Origin: Chiridota heheva
Lineage: Eukaryota > Echinodermata > Holothuroidea > Apodida > Chiridotidae
Assembly: GCA_020152595.1 (NCBI GenBank)
Contig: JAIGNY010001437.1
Span: 1,709,501-1,773,500, forward strand
DNA length: 64,000 nt
Direction: 5' to 3'
Shown here in pieces: positions 1-13,944 of the stretch; within the stretch, counting starts at the first letter, position 1, and the number at the start of each line of letters is the position of its first letter. The translations under genes were made by a program, and so were the position numbers. The notes under the pieces were generated by a model. That model ran no database searches. It was not told the origin of the DNA and saw nothing but the letters and a program-made list of their open reading frames with translations.

Positions 1-940
1 TTGTGGGCGACACAGTAAACAATATTGCCATAGCCAAGCTTGGCACTAATGGTGAGCCTGAAAATTTTGAGGAGAGCATAGTGGTTCGCTCCCCAGGTGG
101 TGTTGGAGAGGAGTCGGAGGGTGTTGAGGGAGCTGTTGCATGTTAGTTTCAGGTTGGTGATGTGTTGCTAGTAGGTGAGCTTGGGGTCTAGAGTTAGACC
201 CAGGAACTTTGTGTGTTCAACTTTAGGGATGTGATTACCATCGAGCACAAAGTTCGGGTTGGGGTGGAGATTGTTAAAATGACAAAAGTGCATGCAGACT
301 GTTTTGTCTTTGGAGAATTCAAAACCGTTATTGAGGCTGATTTGGAGCCTATTTTCAACAATAGGAAAGCTAGGGGAGGAGTAGAAGATGGTGAGGTCAT
401 TCACGTAGAGGGTACGTTTGATGTTGGGGCCAAGCTTACTTGTGATGTCATTTAATACTCAGGTTGAAGAGAGTGGGAGAGAGGATGCTGCCTTGGGGGA
501 CGCCCTCTTCTTGGGGGTACGGATTGGAGAAGGTGTGGCCAATACGAACTTGGAACTGCCTGGGTGTGAGGAATTTTTGAATAAAGATGGGGAGATAGCC
601 TCTGAGGCCGATGTTGTGAAGTTTGCGGGTAATGCCCTATTTCCAAGTAGTGTCATAAGCTTTCTCGAGGTCAAAAAAATGGCAATGAGGTGTTCCTTTT
701 TTGCAAAGGATATCCAGATAGCGGTGTCGAGCGTAATTAGGTGGTCTAAGGTATTGCGACGTTTTCGGAAGCCGCTTTGGTAAGGGGAGAGGATTCTGTT
801 GGTCTCAAGGAACCAGTTTAGTCTCTGATTAATGATCCTTTCCATAATTTTACAGAGAGAGCAGGTAAGGGCGATGGGTCGGTAGCTAGAGGGGTCGGTA
901 CCGTCCTTTCCCGGTTTAAGGATGGGGATGACAACAGCTG
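1..940 (-). pseudogene. LINE reverse transcriptase, frameshifted and truncated by window edge
   Basis: The minus-strand reading contains the RT fingers block (MERIINQRLNWFLE at 845, then SPYQSGFRKRRNTLDHLI), a palm motif in which the catalytic box reads YVND rather than the usual Y-x-D-D (396-407), and the thumb-side block KTKFLGLTLDPKLT near 180-220. The GVPQG-type motif near 480-510 lies in a different frame from its neighbours, so there are frameshifts on both sides of it. After an in-frame stop at about 168 recognisable Jockey C-terminal sequence continues to position 1. Asp-to-Asn in the catalytic pair plus the indels indicate a dead copy. Confidence 0.8.
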
Positions 941-1692
941 TCCTCTAAGAAGAGGGTAATGATCACTACCACAGAGGTCAGCAGTGACTCTCCAGCTAAA
1001 ATCAGGGAGGAGGTTAGGGGAACAGATAGACAGGTCAATACAGGTGAGAGAGCCTGTGGCAGGATGAAGGTAGGTCGAGGAGTTAGTGTTAAGCAAGGAC
1101 AGGCTGTGCTGACGAAGAGCGTTTTCGATGAGCTTGCCTCTGGGGGTGGTGGTAATAGAGCCCCACAGAGGGTTGTGAGCATTGAAATCACCAAGAAGGA
1201 TGAAGGGGTGGGAAGCTGAGAGATGAGGTTGTTAAGGCTGGTTGGTTGAATGTTGGTAATGGGGAGATAGATATTGCAAAGAGTGAAAGTTGTGTGGAGG
1301 GAGATAGATATACAGATGGCCTGAAGGTCGGTGTGCACATGAACAGGGCTGTGTGGGATATCATGTCTAACGAGAATGGAGACGCCCCCACAGGCTCTGT
1401 CGGCGTCCACTTGATGTTTGTGATAGCAAGCAAAGTTGTTGAGAGAGTAATGGTCGGTGGTTTTCAAGAAAAAAAATTGTAGGCAGAAGACGACCGGGTT
1501 GAAGGTAATGGCCAGAGAGTCAATTTCTTCAGAATTGGCCTTAAGGCTCCTAATGTTCCATTGTATGATGTTGTGGGTGTTATTGTAATTGTTTGTGGTG
1601 CACACCATAAGGAGGCAGGGGGTTATCTGGAGGAAGATCTGTTGGGTCTGAGTTGGCTTGTTTTTTCTTTGGATCTGTTTCTTTGGGAGCAA
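940..1692 (-). pseudogene. LINE endonuclease (APE-type) domain
   Basis: About 250 codons read from 1692 to about 940 on the minus strand. Family landmarks are the N-terminal block IIQWNIRSLKANSEEIDSL, a central VDADRACGGVSILVRHDIP stretch and the C-terminal GSDHYPL containing the catalytic SDH. In this family the domain nicks target DNA to prime reverse transcription. The asparagine of QWN is retained. Between about 1180 and 940 the frame slips: the better-matching residues LSPVLTCIDLSICSPNL and SDHYP come from a second frame, so at least one indel is present. A short polybasic stretch (KKQIQRKNK) leads into the domain, as expected for the end of ORF1 or the start of ORF2. Confidence 0.8.
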
Positions 1693-1744
1693 TTGTTTTT
1701 GAAAATTGGACGAGAAGTGACTCCAAGCCTAAATAGCATACTCA

Positions 1745-2512
1745 AGGTGGGGTGAGGCCTGACTAACTGCTTATACAAATTAAGAACAACCTCAAGAAAA
1801 TACAAATTTCTTCTAATCAAACCAAGCATCCTATTTGCCCTTGCAGCTGCTAAAACACACTGTTTAGAAGGCTTCAGATTGCTAGTAATGACAACACCTA
1901 GATCCCTTTCTTGATCAACACAACCAAGATTTGAACCATTCATGCAGTAATCAAAAGCCAAATTGCTTTGACCAAAATGAATAACTTTGCATTTATCAAC
2001 ATTGAATGACATCTGCCATGTATGGGACCAAGAAAAGTAACTTATCCAGATCACTTTGCAAAAGTGAAGAATCCCTAGCATCATCAACAATCCTGTACAG
2101 CTTAGTGTCATCAGCAAATTTACAAATCCTGGAGCCAAGGGAAACATCGATATCATAATGAAGATTAAGAAAAGAAGCGGACCCAATACACAATCCTGAG
2201 GAACACCACTTGTAACATTCTTCCATGGAGATACTTCAACATTAACAACAACTCTTTTTGACTTGTCAACGAACCAAGAATATATCCAACTGGCACACTT
2301 CCCACCCCCCCCCCCCCTCACCCACACCAAGCTCTCTTGTTTCCATCATGAGCCTGCTCAATGGAACCTTATCAAATGCTTTTTAGAAATCTAAATAGAT
2401 ACTGCAACATCCACATTTGCAAATTTAACAAAGCATTGACCAGTAGATGATCTAGTACAACATCCTAAACAATAGACTCCATGACCTTGCACATGTCGTC
2501 CCATTGACCATG
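1745..2512 (-). pseudogene. CR1-like LINE reverse transcriptase fragment
   Basis: Reading from 2512 down to 1745 gives LESIV-like RT sequence, an LDF.KAFDKVP-type motif A split by a stop near 2385, then SGVPQ (about 2200), ADDTKLY (read at about 2090-2110, a well-preserved catalytic box in one frame) and the CR1-typical stretch FNVDKCKVIHFG, DLGVVI and AARANRMLGLIRR. About 90 residues between the first block and motif A are missing, so this copy is also internally deleted. It ends near 1745 at LYKQLVRP, where the Jockey-like element begins. The rest of the CR1 is not present in the window. A run of C at 2306-2317 has replaced part of the coding sequence. Confidence 0.8.
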
Positions 2513-2851
2513 GGCCTAAAGCAATGGTAGAGCCTAAAGCAATGGTAGGGCCTACAGCAATGGTAGGGCCTAAAGCAATGGTAGGGCCTAAAGCAATGGT
2601 AGGGCCTAAAGCAATGGTAGGGCCAAAAGCAATGGTAGGGCCAAAAACAATGGTAGGGCCAAAAACAATGGTAGGGCCAAAAGCAATGGTAGGGCCTAAA
2701 GCAATTGTAATGGTAGGGCCTAAAGCAATAGTAGGGCCTAAAGCAATGGTAAGGCCTAAAACAATAGTAGGGCCTGAAACAATGGTAGGGCCTAAAACAA
2801 TGGTAGGGCCTTAAACAATTGTAGGGCCTAAAACAATGGTAGGGCCTACTA
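2509..2851 (+). repeat. 18-bp minisatellite (about 19 copies)
   Basis: Tandem copies of a unit close to GGTAGGGCCTAAAGCAAT, with transition variants (GCC TAAA or CCAAAA, AGCAAT or AACAAT). One slip occurs at about 2703-2712, where GCAATTGTAAT breaks the phase. Because 18 is a multiple of 3, the plus strand gives a long open frame encoding repeated MVGPKA. That reflects the repeat and is not a protein gene. Confidence 0.95.
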
Positions 2852-3694
2852 ATAGCCTAACGTGCAACACACCTTCACCTGCAAATGCAATGCATGGAAA
2901 GTGTAATAACCCAGTGTAGCCTACACGCCAACAGTAGCCTATGTCAAAAAGTGTATTGTGGGATAAGAACAATTGCTAACGTTAGGTGCCGTAGGCCTAA
3001 CGTTAGGTCTATTAACGTTGCATCACTTGTGTAAATTAGGATTTTTAAAAAGTGTTCTTTGCATGACTTTACTACTGCTTTTTGACGAGGCATGGCTTAA
3101 AATTCTTAGATTCTTACCTCGAATAGCCATAGCAATGCCTTCAAATAAAAGTGTCGTATTCCTAACTTAATTCCAAAAAAAGCAGGTAACACCACCAAAG
3201 ATAAAATCACGAAAAATGGAGTCAAATATAAGCCCAAAATGGCAAGAAATAATTGTTCCGGGTCAGGCATGCTGACGATTACGAACTTCTTCTATCTTTA
3301 TCGACTTTTTTGTTTACATTCAGTAATCGTACGACTCAAGCAACACACGATTACACGTAGGGCCTACACGGTCTGACTCTTGAGACTGAGTATGACGATT
3401 GATTTGATGCACTTGTTGCTTAACTGACTAACGTACGTACAGTCACTTGCCCAGTCCATGTCTCTACTTAACCTTCCAAGTTGCAAGCTTCAGCTTCTGT
3501 ACTGTCAGTATATCTGTGTGTACTGACAATGTACACAAAAACAACGCTCTTGCATGACGCAAACGATATGCACGAATAATTAAACTTTGACCATTAAAGA
3601 TGGCTGGATGTATACGTTTAATCAGAATTTACCCAGGCTTGATTATTTGTGGTAAAATCAAATGGCATTATTTCGATCTCGATATCCGGCAAAG
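2852..3694. other. No gene recognised
   Basis: Unique-looking sequence with short self-complementary AACGTTAGG motifs at about 2970-3020 and no long ORF with coding character. No RNA gene or transposon terminus was recognised. Confidence 0.5.
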
Positions 3695-3775
3695 GGAGGG
3701 TGGAGGGGGTAGGGGTGAAGGGGGGAGGGGGGTAGGGGAGGGGTAAGGGGAGGGGTATGGGGAAGGGGTGGGGAG
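3695..3775 (+). repeat. G-rich purine tract with G-quadruplex potential
   Basis: Dense runs of three to six G separated by one to four bases (AGGGGGGAGGGGGGTAGGGG type), all on the plus strand. Many G-tracts within 80 bases make it a candidate quadruplex-forming sequence. It lies just upstream of a LINE 3' fragment, but no functional link is implied. Confidence 0.7.
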
Positions 3776-3842
3776 ACTCGTACATCAGGTTCCCTATGCT
3801 AACAAGATTGTATATAAACACTCTTTCTTCCCTCACACACTA

Positions 3843-4034
3843 TAGGATTGGAATGCTTTACCGTCAGACATTGTACATGCACCAAGCCTCAACTGTTTTA
3901 AAGCTAAACTTACTAACACTTGTATTGCTAACAAGTTTTTGTTTGTTTTTCTTACTCATACTTTTTACGCTCGGTTGGCGTTCATGTCCTCTTGAAGGAT
4001 TTTTGCCGACTTAACCGATTCAGATTCAGATCCA
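3843..4034 (+). pseudogene. 5'-truncated LINE ORF2 C-terminus and 3' tail
   Basis: The plus frame from about 3849 encodes DWNALPSDIVHAPSLNCFKA, matching the W-N-x-L-P ... F-K-x-x-L signature near the C-terminus of CR1/RTE-type reverse transcriptase proteins. It continues to a stop at about 3987. It is followed by GATTCAGATTCAGAT at about 4017-4031, a short-tandem 3' tail of the kind left by CR1-type elements. Opposite in orientation to the LINE relics at the left edge, so an independent insertion. Confidence 0.65.
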
Positions 4035-4522
4035 TGAAGATAACAAAAACATAACCAAAGTATTTTGTTGTTTTGCGAGGAAGCAAAAACCTAAAGGCAT
4101 CTATATTAATTCTCCTACAATTCTGTTTCAATACTGGGCCATTTTTGTCCCCGACGAAATAGTCAAAATTGGAATTGCCTGACGGAAAAAAGAATGTAAC
4201 ACGCCCTTAAGTTACGTCCCTGATCGGGGGTGTAAGGAAATCATCCCCACTTTTTTTTCTTCCATATTCATGATCAGAGGCGTGTCTATAGCTTTTCATT
4301 TTTGAGGAGGCTTAACCCTACCGAGAAACACTTTCATACCCCCTATCCCAGTGCATGTCTAAGGGGGGCTATTGAAGATTATCCTCTCTAAAATTCCGTA
4401 GCTTCCCCCCACAAAAAAAAAAAAAAAAAAAAAAAGTCAAAGCCATAAATAGAATTAACTGAAATATCAAATAAACCATAGAAAATAAATATTGGCATTT
4501 TTTAATCGTATTGACTGATTTA

Positions 4523-4820
4523 TCGTTAATTTTGGACCAAAACTTTCCCAGTTTGCACCAAGAATCTTCAATTTTGAACCAAGCAATTGCATATTTTTAA
4601 TTTTGGACCAAAAGTTATTAATTTTGGACCAAAAAATCTTCAATTTTAGACCAAAATTAATTTTGGACCACAAATCTTTAATTTGGACCATAAATCTTCA
4701 ACTTGGCCCACAAATCTTCAATTTTAAACCATTTATCTTCAATTTTGGACCAACAGCCTTCAAGTTTGGACCAACAGTCTTCAAGTTTCGACCAACAGTC
4801 TTCAAGTTTCGACTTTTGAA
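4523..4820 (+). repeat. Degenerate tandem repeat, unit about 17-25 bp
   Basis: Repeated blocks of the form CTTCAATTTTGGACCAA with variable spacing lie inside the MITE cluster. Later units change to TTCAAGTTTCGACCAACAG with a tighter 23-24 bp period (4745-4815). Reading frames across it are an artefact of the repeats. Confidence 0.8.
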
Positions 4821-5219
4821 AGTCTTAATAATATCAGGGGCGTGACCCTACCACCTCCCCAATAATTTTCAATTTTCAAATATCCTTTACCTTTGCGCCC
4901 GATAGGCAATGACAACACTTGCCTACCTACAATTTTCAAGAAAATTTCTTTAATTTCCGGGAAATCGCTGTCAATTTTTAGGAAATGTTGCCAAAATCTA
5001 AAAATTATCAAAAATCCAATAATTGTATGCATTTTTTGTTCAAAAAACTTTGCAGAAACTCTTTGGGGACAACTTCCCACGCCTTTCTCCTAGTCCCCCT
5101 ACTCAAGCCTGTGTCGGGGCCCTAAATGTGTTTTTAGGGGCTTAATCCCCCAAAATGAAAAGCTACACGCCCTGCTTCTTGCCCTCCACCCCCTTCCCCA
5201 CCTCCATCCCCAGCCCCCA

Positions 5220-5600
5220 GAAAGGATTTATTTTTTATGGTTGCTTTCTTTCTCCCCAATAAAGGAAGACATTTGAGAAATTATTAATATGAAATTGAAG
5301 AAAATTACGTAAAATTGTTGGAAATTTGGCAACAATCTCTAAAAATTTCTGAATTGACAGTTATTTCTAGGAAATTTAAGTAATTTCCTGGAAAATAAAA
5401 AAATTCGGCGGAAATTAAAGATTTCACAAGAATAACAAAAATCTAAAGAAAGAAAAGAAATTTCATGGAAATTTAAGAAAAATTTCTGAATTATTTAACG
5501 AGAATTCTGACAAATTTAAGGAGATTTCACGAAATTTCAAAAAGAATTCAAGAAGAATTCCCGAAAATTCAAGAATAATTCCCGAAAATTCAAGATTTCC
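5220..5600 (+). repeat. A/T-rich degenerate array (GAAAATT/AATTTCC type)
   Basis: Irregular copies of motifs such as GAAATTTAAG and AATTTCCCGAAAATTCAAG. The same vocabulary recurs at 14.0, 17.8-19.1, 21.4, 28.1, 30.5 and 59.3 kb. At 14.0 and 28.1 kb it is demonstrably the interior of a dispersed element. Confidence 0.7.
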
Positions 5601-5749
5601 CAATTAGCAGCAACATTTTGTATGTATATTAACCAGTCCAATTTGTATATGGAAAATGTTAGAGTTCTTGCTCCCCTGTAAGGTAACCCGTCCTATTTAA
5701 ACCCTTGCCGGGGGAGGGGGTGAATATGTTTCTCACACGCCCCTGATCA

Positions 5750-6060
5750 TGCCCGCCCAACCCGACATGATGCTGATTCTAAAGATGCAGCCAAACAGGA
5801 ACGTTTATATAAAAGAAACCCCTCCCACACATTTAAAATCCTTAACCCGGGTGATCGGGTGGACTGGGACTGGTTTGAAGTTATTCGTACAGTCATAAAG
5901 ATCCTCATAAATTAAACAGTTAGATTAGTTGTGTTGATAGGTGGGGTAAGGGGATACTCAGTGTTGGAGAAGCATTTTCCTCCATACCTAAATCTTGTGT
6001 AATACATTTTTGGGGTAACTTTTTTTAATATTTTAATGTGATTCTATGATTCTTTCCCGG
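5750..6060 (+). repeat. Dispersed repeat family A, copy 1
   Basis: Shares long blocks with 26985-27330: GATGCTGATTCT, CAACAGGAACGTT-like, AGAAACCCCTCCCACACA, GACTGGGACTGGTTTGAAG, CCTCATAAATTAAACAGTT and GTGTTGATAGG, then GGAGAAGCATTTTCC and a T-rich tail. Another partial copy lies at 31437-31740. No terminal repeats or coding sequence are recognised. Confidence 0.7.
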
Positions 6061-6079
6061 GGGCGGCCCAACTACCCCC

Positions 6080-6262
6080 CTGGCACAAAGAATCCCCACG
6101 CCAGGGGGAGAAATTTCATTAAACCGTCTCAAGAGTGTTATTTGTGGTGAGTTGATGGCCATTATGGAGAGGGCACAGAGAACCTCCACCCCAGGGAGAG
6201 GATTTCCGGGAAGCCGTCTCAGGAGTGTTGTTTGCGGTGAGTTAATTGATAGTCATTTTGAA
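6080..6262 (+). repeat. 91-bp direct duplication
   Basis: Two adjacent copies (about 6080-6170 and 6172-6262) share GCACARAGAAYCYCCAC, CCGTCTCARGAGTGTT and GTGGTGAGTT-like blocks, with about 80% identity by eye. Confidence 0.7.
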
Positions 6263-6590
6263 GTGGTTCTGATTAATATGTGTGGTTTAAGTCATTGTAT
6301 AAGTACACTAGGTTCTGTGGGAGTACTATGGGTCAGTTTTCTATACCATAAGTGGTGTTCGAGGGGTAACGAGCCCTACCCCCAAGGGCACCTTACCATC
6401 TTGATGTAAAACAAGAAGAAATAACAAAAAATGGTACAAATCGAAAATGTCTCTGGCTATTGGTCCCCCGGGTTATTTACCCTGGTATTATCCACTCAAG
6501 GATGGGGGTATTATGGTCACCACACCACTCAATCATTGTCGCCCAATTAAAAACAAAAAGTAAAAATAAAAAAACGGGGACTGGGTTTAA
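6246..6590 (+). repeat. Dispersed repeat family B, copy 1
   Basis: The reverse complement of this segment reappears at 46928-47265. Shared blocks include TGTGTGGTTTAAGTCATTGT, CTATACCATAAGTGGT, TCTCTGGCTATTGG, TTACCCTGGTATTATCCACT, GGGGGTAT, GTCACCACACCACTC and AACGGGGACTGGGTTT-like. No coding content was recognised. Either an SINE-like or a MITE-like family is possible. Confidence 0.8.
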
Positions 6591-7061
6591 TAAGGGTAAG
6601 AATAGACAAACACGACATGGTAATCATTGTTTTACACTATATTTTGATTTAAAAAAGAAATTACATTTACTCTACAAATTATACTACATATGATGCTTAC
6701 AATTTTTGTGGTTGGTGTTAATACCCCTTTCTAACAATACTTTTTTTTAGAGTTTTTGAGAATTTTTCGTTTTGATCCACTTCCTTCAGTTTTTGCTTTT
6801 GGCTTTTTCCCACCATCTCCTCAAACGGCATGGGGGAAATCCACATGTTCTGTTTTAAAAAAATGAAGAAAGAAAAATTATTATTAAGTTAGTCGAGTAC
6901 GATAAAGGTCACGAATGATAAATTTCAAATATTTCAATTAAGATGAGTGGTAAATCAAGATTACATACAATGTGTTCGCAACTTTGTTTGCTTCAGTTGA
7001 CTCAACTTAACTAAGCTGTAAATTGGTTATCAGATAACATGTGATCAATCAATTTCATTTT
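6591..7061. other. No gene recognised
   Basis: A/T-rich sequence without a supported ORF, RNA gene or repeat. Confidence 0.5.
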
Positions 7062-7187
7062 CGGAAACCTATGCGTATTCTGAATTTGGAAACTTATGCG
7101 TATTCTGAATTTGGAAACCTATGCGTATTCTAAATTTGGAAACCTATGCGTATTTGAATTTGGAAACATTTGCGTATTCTGAATTTG
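7062..7187 (+). repeat. 25-bp minisatellite, five copies
   Basis: Tandem copies of GGAAACCTATGCGTATT plus CTGAATTT, with the fourth copy one base short and the fifth reading ACATTTGCG. Confidence 0.9.
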
Positions 7188-7459
7188 TCTTCAGAAGCTG
7201 TGAAGCTTTATAAAAGCTGATAAGGGTACGATAACAGCCATTTTGTCCCCTGCGGCTGTTGAAGCAGAAACAACACTTGATACCGACTTCTGTGAAGTCA
7301 AGTGTAACCAAGAAACATTGAATGACAAGAAAGAAGTGCAGAAACACTTAAATAAAAGGAGCTCAAAGCAGCGACTTTTTGTGGAAATCTAAATGTGGAG
7401 TGTCCCGATGATATCCCTGAATATTTGATGTGGAGTGTCCTGATGATATCCCTGAATAT

Positions 7460-8356
7460 TTGATTGATTTGGAACTGAAAAGGAACTGCTTCCCGAAGAA
7501 AAATATGAATTCAAAGACTTGTTAAATCAATATCAAGAGGTGTTTGCTTGTTCTCACACAAGATTAAGACTGGAAATGCACATCCCATTCGGTAACCAGC
7601 AAGGCGTATTTCCATTCATCAACGTCAGGAGGAGGAGAAAGAGTTAGATTCTATGCTAAAAAGGGTGTTGTGTAGAAGCTCTTTGGTGTAATTGAATCCT
7701 CGTGCAGTCCTTGGTCATCACCGATTGTTCTTTTAAAAAAGAAAAATGAATCTTTCAGATATTGTATAGACTATCGAAGGTTGAATGCCGGGACAATCAA
7801 AGACTCATACCCATTGCAACGTATTGATGATTCACTTGATACACTTGCAGGTTCGCAGTGGTTTTTAACATTGGACTTATGTGGAGACTGGCAGGTGGAA
7901 AGGGCAAAAGGAGATGTTGAAAAAACAGCGTTTATCACTAGTAGTGGCTGTTCCAGTTTAAGGTTGCCTTTTTGATTATCGAATGCTCCAGCCACATTTA
8001 AGAGGTTGATGGAGATAATTTTGGCAGGTTTGCATTGGCAGATATGTCTGGTCTATCTTGATAATATCATAGTATATAGCAGAACATTCGATAAAGAGCT
8101 TGCAAGGTTGAAGACAGTTTTTCAGCGGTTACGTGATGCTGGTTTGAAGTTGAGTCCAAAGAAATGTCACTTATTTCAAAGAAGTGTTTCATATCTAGGT
8201 CATGTTGTGTCGAGAGATGGTATTGCAGCAGATCCATCAAAACTTGACGCTGTTCATAATTGGCCAGTGCCTAGGAATGTTAAAGAGGTACAAGCTTTTC
8301 TTGGGTTCGGTTCATATTACAGAAGACTCGTTAGAGGTTTTGCTGAGTTGGCCTGA
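7460..8356 (+). pseudogene. Gypsy reverse transcriptase, inactivated
   Basis: Landmarks in order: KELLPEE..EFKDLL at 7478-7530, YCIDYRRLNAGTIKDSYPL (about 7760-7815), IDDSLDTLAGSQWF then TLDL (motif A region, 7825-7880), SNAPATFKRLME (read across a frameshift near 7975-8010), the catalytic box VYLDN at 8051-8065, and SPKKCHLFQRSVSYLGHVVS followed by QAFLGF and YYRR. The box normally reads YLDD; here the second aspartate is Asn. The usual SGYWQV is replaced by CGDWQV at about 7885. Stops at 7973 and 8354 and several indels break the frame. The family's role is copying the element RNA into DNA; this copy cannot. Confidence 0.85.
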
Positions 8357-8359
8357 CCG

Positions 8360-9193
8360 TTGCACAAGTTGACATCCAAGGATCATGTATTTGAATGGAA
8401 TCAAGCATGTCAAGATGCCTTTGTGAGGTTGAAGAATGCCTTGATATCTGTTCCAATCTTGGCATACCAAGCAGAACCGAAATGTTCATCCTCGATAATG
8501 ATGTCAGTAATAATGAAGTTGGTGCAGTCATATCGCAGAGCATAAATAGAAATGTACACGTTATCTAATATTACATCAGAGCTCGGACAATGCTGAAAGG
8601 CGTTATTGTGTGATCAGAAAGGAAATACGAACAGTGGTTGCAGCAGTAAAGCAGTATCGTCACTACCAATATGGGAGACAGTTTCTGCTTTGAACCAATT
8701 ATGGTGTTTACGATGGTTACTAACTTTCAGGAGTCCGGAAGGACAAGTGGCTAGATGGGTAGAGCTTTTAAAAACCTATGACTTTAAAATACAGCATTGA
8801 GTGGGGCAAAATCATTCAAATGCTGATGGCCTTTCTCGTCGTCCATGTAGAGACTGTGACCAATGTGACGGAGTGGAGGTAAAGGAAAGAGAAAGTCAAA
8901 GCAGAAACAAAGTAAAGGGAGAAAGTGACATGTGTGCAGATGAGGCAGATTTGACAAGTGATGCAGAAGGGAGAAATATTGTGGCAGTTGTGAGAAGATC
9001 TCAGACCTCAAAACAGAATTATGCCTGGTTGTCACCTATTTCTAATGCCGACAAGAAGGTTGCACAATTGGCAGATGTAAATATCAGCAGAGTGATGGAA
9101 TGGACACACCAGTCTGGAGAACGACCAAAATGGGCAGAAATTTATAATGAAAGTCGTGAGCTGAATTCATACTGGAATCAATGGAACAGCTGA
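8360..9193 (+). pseudogene. Gypsy RNase H and tether region
   Basis: Follows the RT directly. LTSKDHVFEWNQACQDAF then LKNALISVPILAY is the standard Gypsy RT/RNase H connector, followed by damaged RNase H sequence (8480-8790, several frames). At 8815-8850 NHSNADGLSRRPCR is the diagnostic NADALSR-like RNase H end. An acidic and basic linker stays open to 9193 and then meets integrase. The RNase H catalytic aspartates cannot be followed in one frame. Confidence 0.75.
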
Positions 9194-9279
9194 AGCTAAT
9201 TGATGGCGTCCTGTATCACAACTGGGTGACTAATAATGGCACAAAGGAAGAGTGGCATCTTTAATACCAAAGTCTATGC

Positions 9280-9432
9280 CTTAGAATATTCTTAAAGCCT
9301 TGCACTCCTTAGTTTTTGCAGGTCATCTTGGAGTAAGGAAAAGCTTTATATAGACTTCGAGAAAGATTTTACTGGCCAAATTGTGAAGAAGATGTGGAGA
9401 AATTTTGCAAGATGTGTTAGGTATGTCACACG
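9280..9432 (+). pseudogene. Gypsy integrase N-terminal zinc finger, cut short
   Basis: LHSL.FAGHLGVRK, RERFYWP-like residues, DVEKFCKMC and a second C two codons on correspond to the H-H-C-C zinc-binding unit of retroviral-type integrases, with at least two frameshifts and a TAG inside the C-x2-C (9418-9420). Similarity stops after TGTCA at 9425-9429. The expected continuation (QSRKNP) is found after TGTCA at 33484-33488. Confidence 0.75.
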
Positions 9433-9990
9433 GCAACAAAATTAACGAAATACGCTGGCTTAAACATCACTTAAACTGATTGGAAACGCTTTTTAAACAC
9501 AACTTATATTCGTGTTTCCGTGACCGTGTTTCCCATAATGTTTAAAGCAACTTAACCGCCTCGCTCCGGGCGACGGAAACGCCGGACTCCGGTGACGTAC
9601 ACTCCATGTTTAACGTATTTTACAGCGTAAACATACAATTTAATGCAACTGAAATGCCCCATTCCTGGCGACGTAAGTGACGTGTGTAGGTGCAAAAAAC
9701 TCCATGTTTAAACGTGTTTACAACGTAAAAAATGTAATTTACTGCGACTTAAATGCCTCAATCCTGGTGACGTAAACGCCGTGCTCCAGGTAACGTAAAT
9801 TCCCTTTTTAACGTGTTTACAACGTAAAAGTGTAATTTAATGCAACTTTAAATGCCCAGTTCTGGCGGCGTAAACGCCGTATCCCGGGTGACGTAATCTC
9901 CATGTTTAACGTGTTTAGACCTACCTACGTACACATGAAATTTAATAGAATTTAAATGTCTCATTCCTGACCACGTAATCGCCGTGCTTC
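9433..9990 (+). repeat. Array of about 99-bp units, subterminal-type
   Basis: The block CCATGTTTAACGTGTTTAC recurs with starts near 9603, 9702, 9801 and 9900 (about 99-bp period). Each is followed by ACGTAAAA, ATTTAATGCAACT, AAATGCC and GGCGTAAACGCCGTGCTCC plus GGTGACGT. The first part (9433-9560) has looser TAAAC/GTTTCC motifs. An inverted copy of 1.5 units lies at 11940-12135. Tandem units next to an insertion boundary with an inverted partner resemble subterminal repeats of a DNA transposon or foldback element. No transposase is seen. Confidence 0.75.
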
Positions 9991-10030
9991 GGGTCACAGG
10001 TGTTCCTAGCATTATGGCAACCTATATATT

Positions 10031-11939
<1,909 letters not shown>

Positions 11940-12135
11940 TCATGTTTTAAGTTCCTGTCCACCAACGTTACGTCCACCAACTTTACGTCCTTACGCTGTA
12001 AACACGTTGAAGATGGAGATTACGTCACCCGGAGCACGGCGTTTACGCCGCAAGGAACTGAGCATTTAAGTTACATTAGATTCCATTTTTTCGTTGCTAA
12101 CACGATAAACATGAAGATTACGTCACCCGAAACAG
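11940..12135 (-). repeat. Inverted copy of the 99-bp unit
   Basis: Contains GTAAACACGTTGAAGATGG, GATTACGTCACCCGGAGCAC, GGCGTTTACGCCG and GAGCATTTAAGTTACATTAG, then a second ACACGATAAACATG with AGATTACGTCACCCG. These are the reverse complement of units at 9700-9990. About one and a half units remain. The counterpart of the outermost left sequence is not present, so the right arm is truncated or degraded. Confidence 0.8.

Positions 12136-13944
<1,809 letters not shown>

Larger units (their letters stand above)
1..1740 (-). mobile_element. Jockey-like non-LTR retrotransposon (LINE), decayed, runs off left edge
   Basis: Read on the minus strand, an apurinic-type endonuclease domain (about 1692 down to 945) is followed by reverse transcriptase that continues past position 1. 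The 5' end lies near 1735-1740, where the sequence switches abruptly from CR1-like RT, which suggests insertion into an older CR1 copy. The linker normally found between endonuclease and RT (roughly 200 residues in this family) is missing: endonuclease C-terminal residues (GSDHYP) pass within a few codons into the RT segment PILKPGKDGT near 935. The element is therefore internally deleted. Several frameshifts and in-frame stops mean it cannot be active. The clade is judged from the QWNIRSL endonuclease start and the QSGFRKRRNTLDHL RT block. No 3' tail is visible because that part lies outside the window. Confidence 0.85.
4275..5747. mobile_element. Nested hAT-like MITE cluster
   Basis: A left terminus CAGAGGCGTGT at 4275 continues through TAGCTTTTCATTTT and GGCTTAACCC. 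Its inverted counterpart ends at 5174: the reverse complement reads CAGGGCGTGTAGCTTTTC, then ATTTTGGGGGATTAAGCCCC. That is a TIR of about 38 bp. A further left-type end (CAGGGGCGTG) lies at 4842 and a further right-type end (ACACGCCCCTG) at 5737-5747, so at least two related elements are nested. CAG...CTG ends with GGCGT are typical of hAT-like MITEs. Left and right flanks share TCATG, but no clean 8-bp duplication is seen. The interior is non-coding. Confidence 0.65.
7370..9432 (+). mobile_element. Gypsy (Ty3-like) LTR retrotransposon, 5' part of pol
   Basis: Protease/RT linker, RT, RNase H and the first residues of integrase occur in the canonical order on the plus strand, with many stops and frameshifts. 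The sequence ends inside the integrase HHCC zinc finger at about 9432. The remainder of the same pol layout, in the same orientation and without overlap, starts at 33478. A 42-bp direct duplication (TGTGGAGTGTCC, TGATGATATCCCTGAATATTTGAT) lies at about 7393-7464. No LTR, primer-binding site or gag was recognised upstream. Confidence 0.85.

Noticed and set aside
2524-2814. MVGPKA-repeat ORF
   Set aside because: 18-bp minisatellite in phase with codons. No non-repetitive coding sequence attached.
7200-7225. TATAAAAG near 7208 as a promoter for the Gypsy element
   Set aside because: No CCAAT or LTR boundary around it and the downstream pol is dead. One A/T-rich match is not enough.
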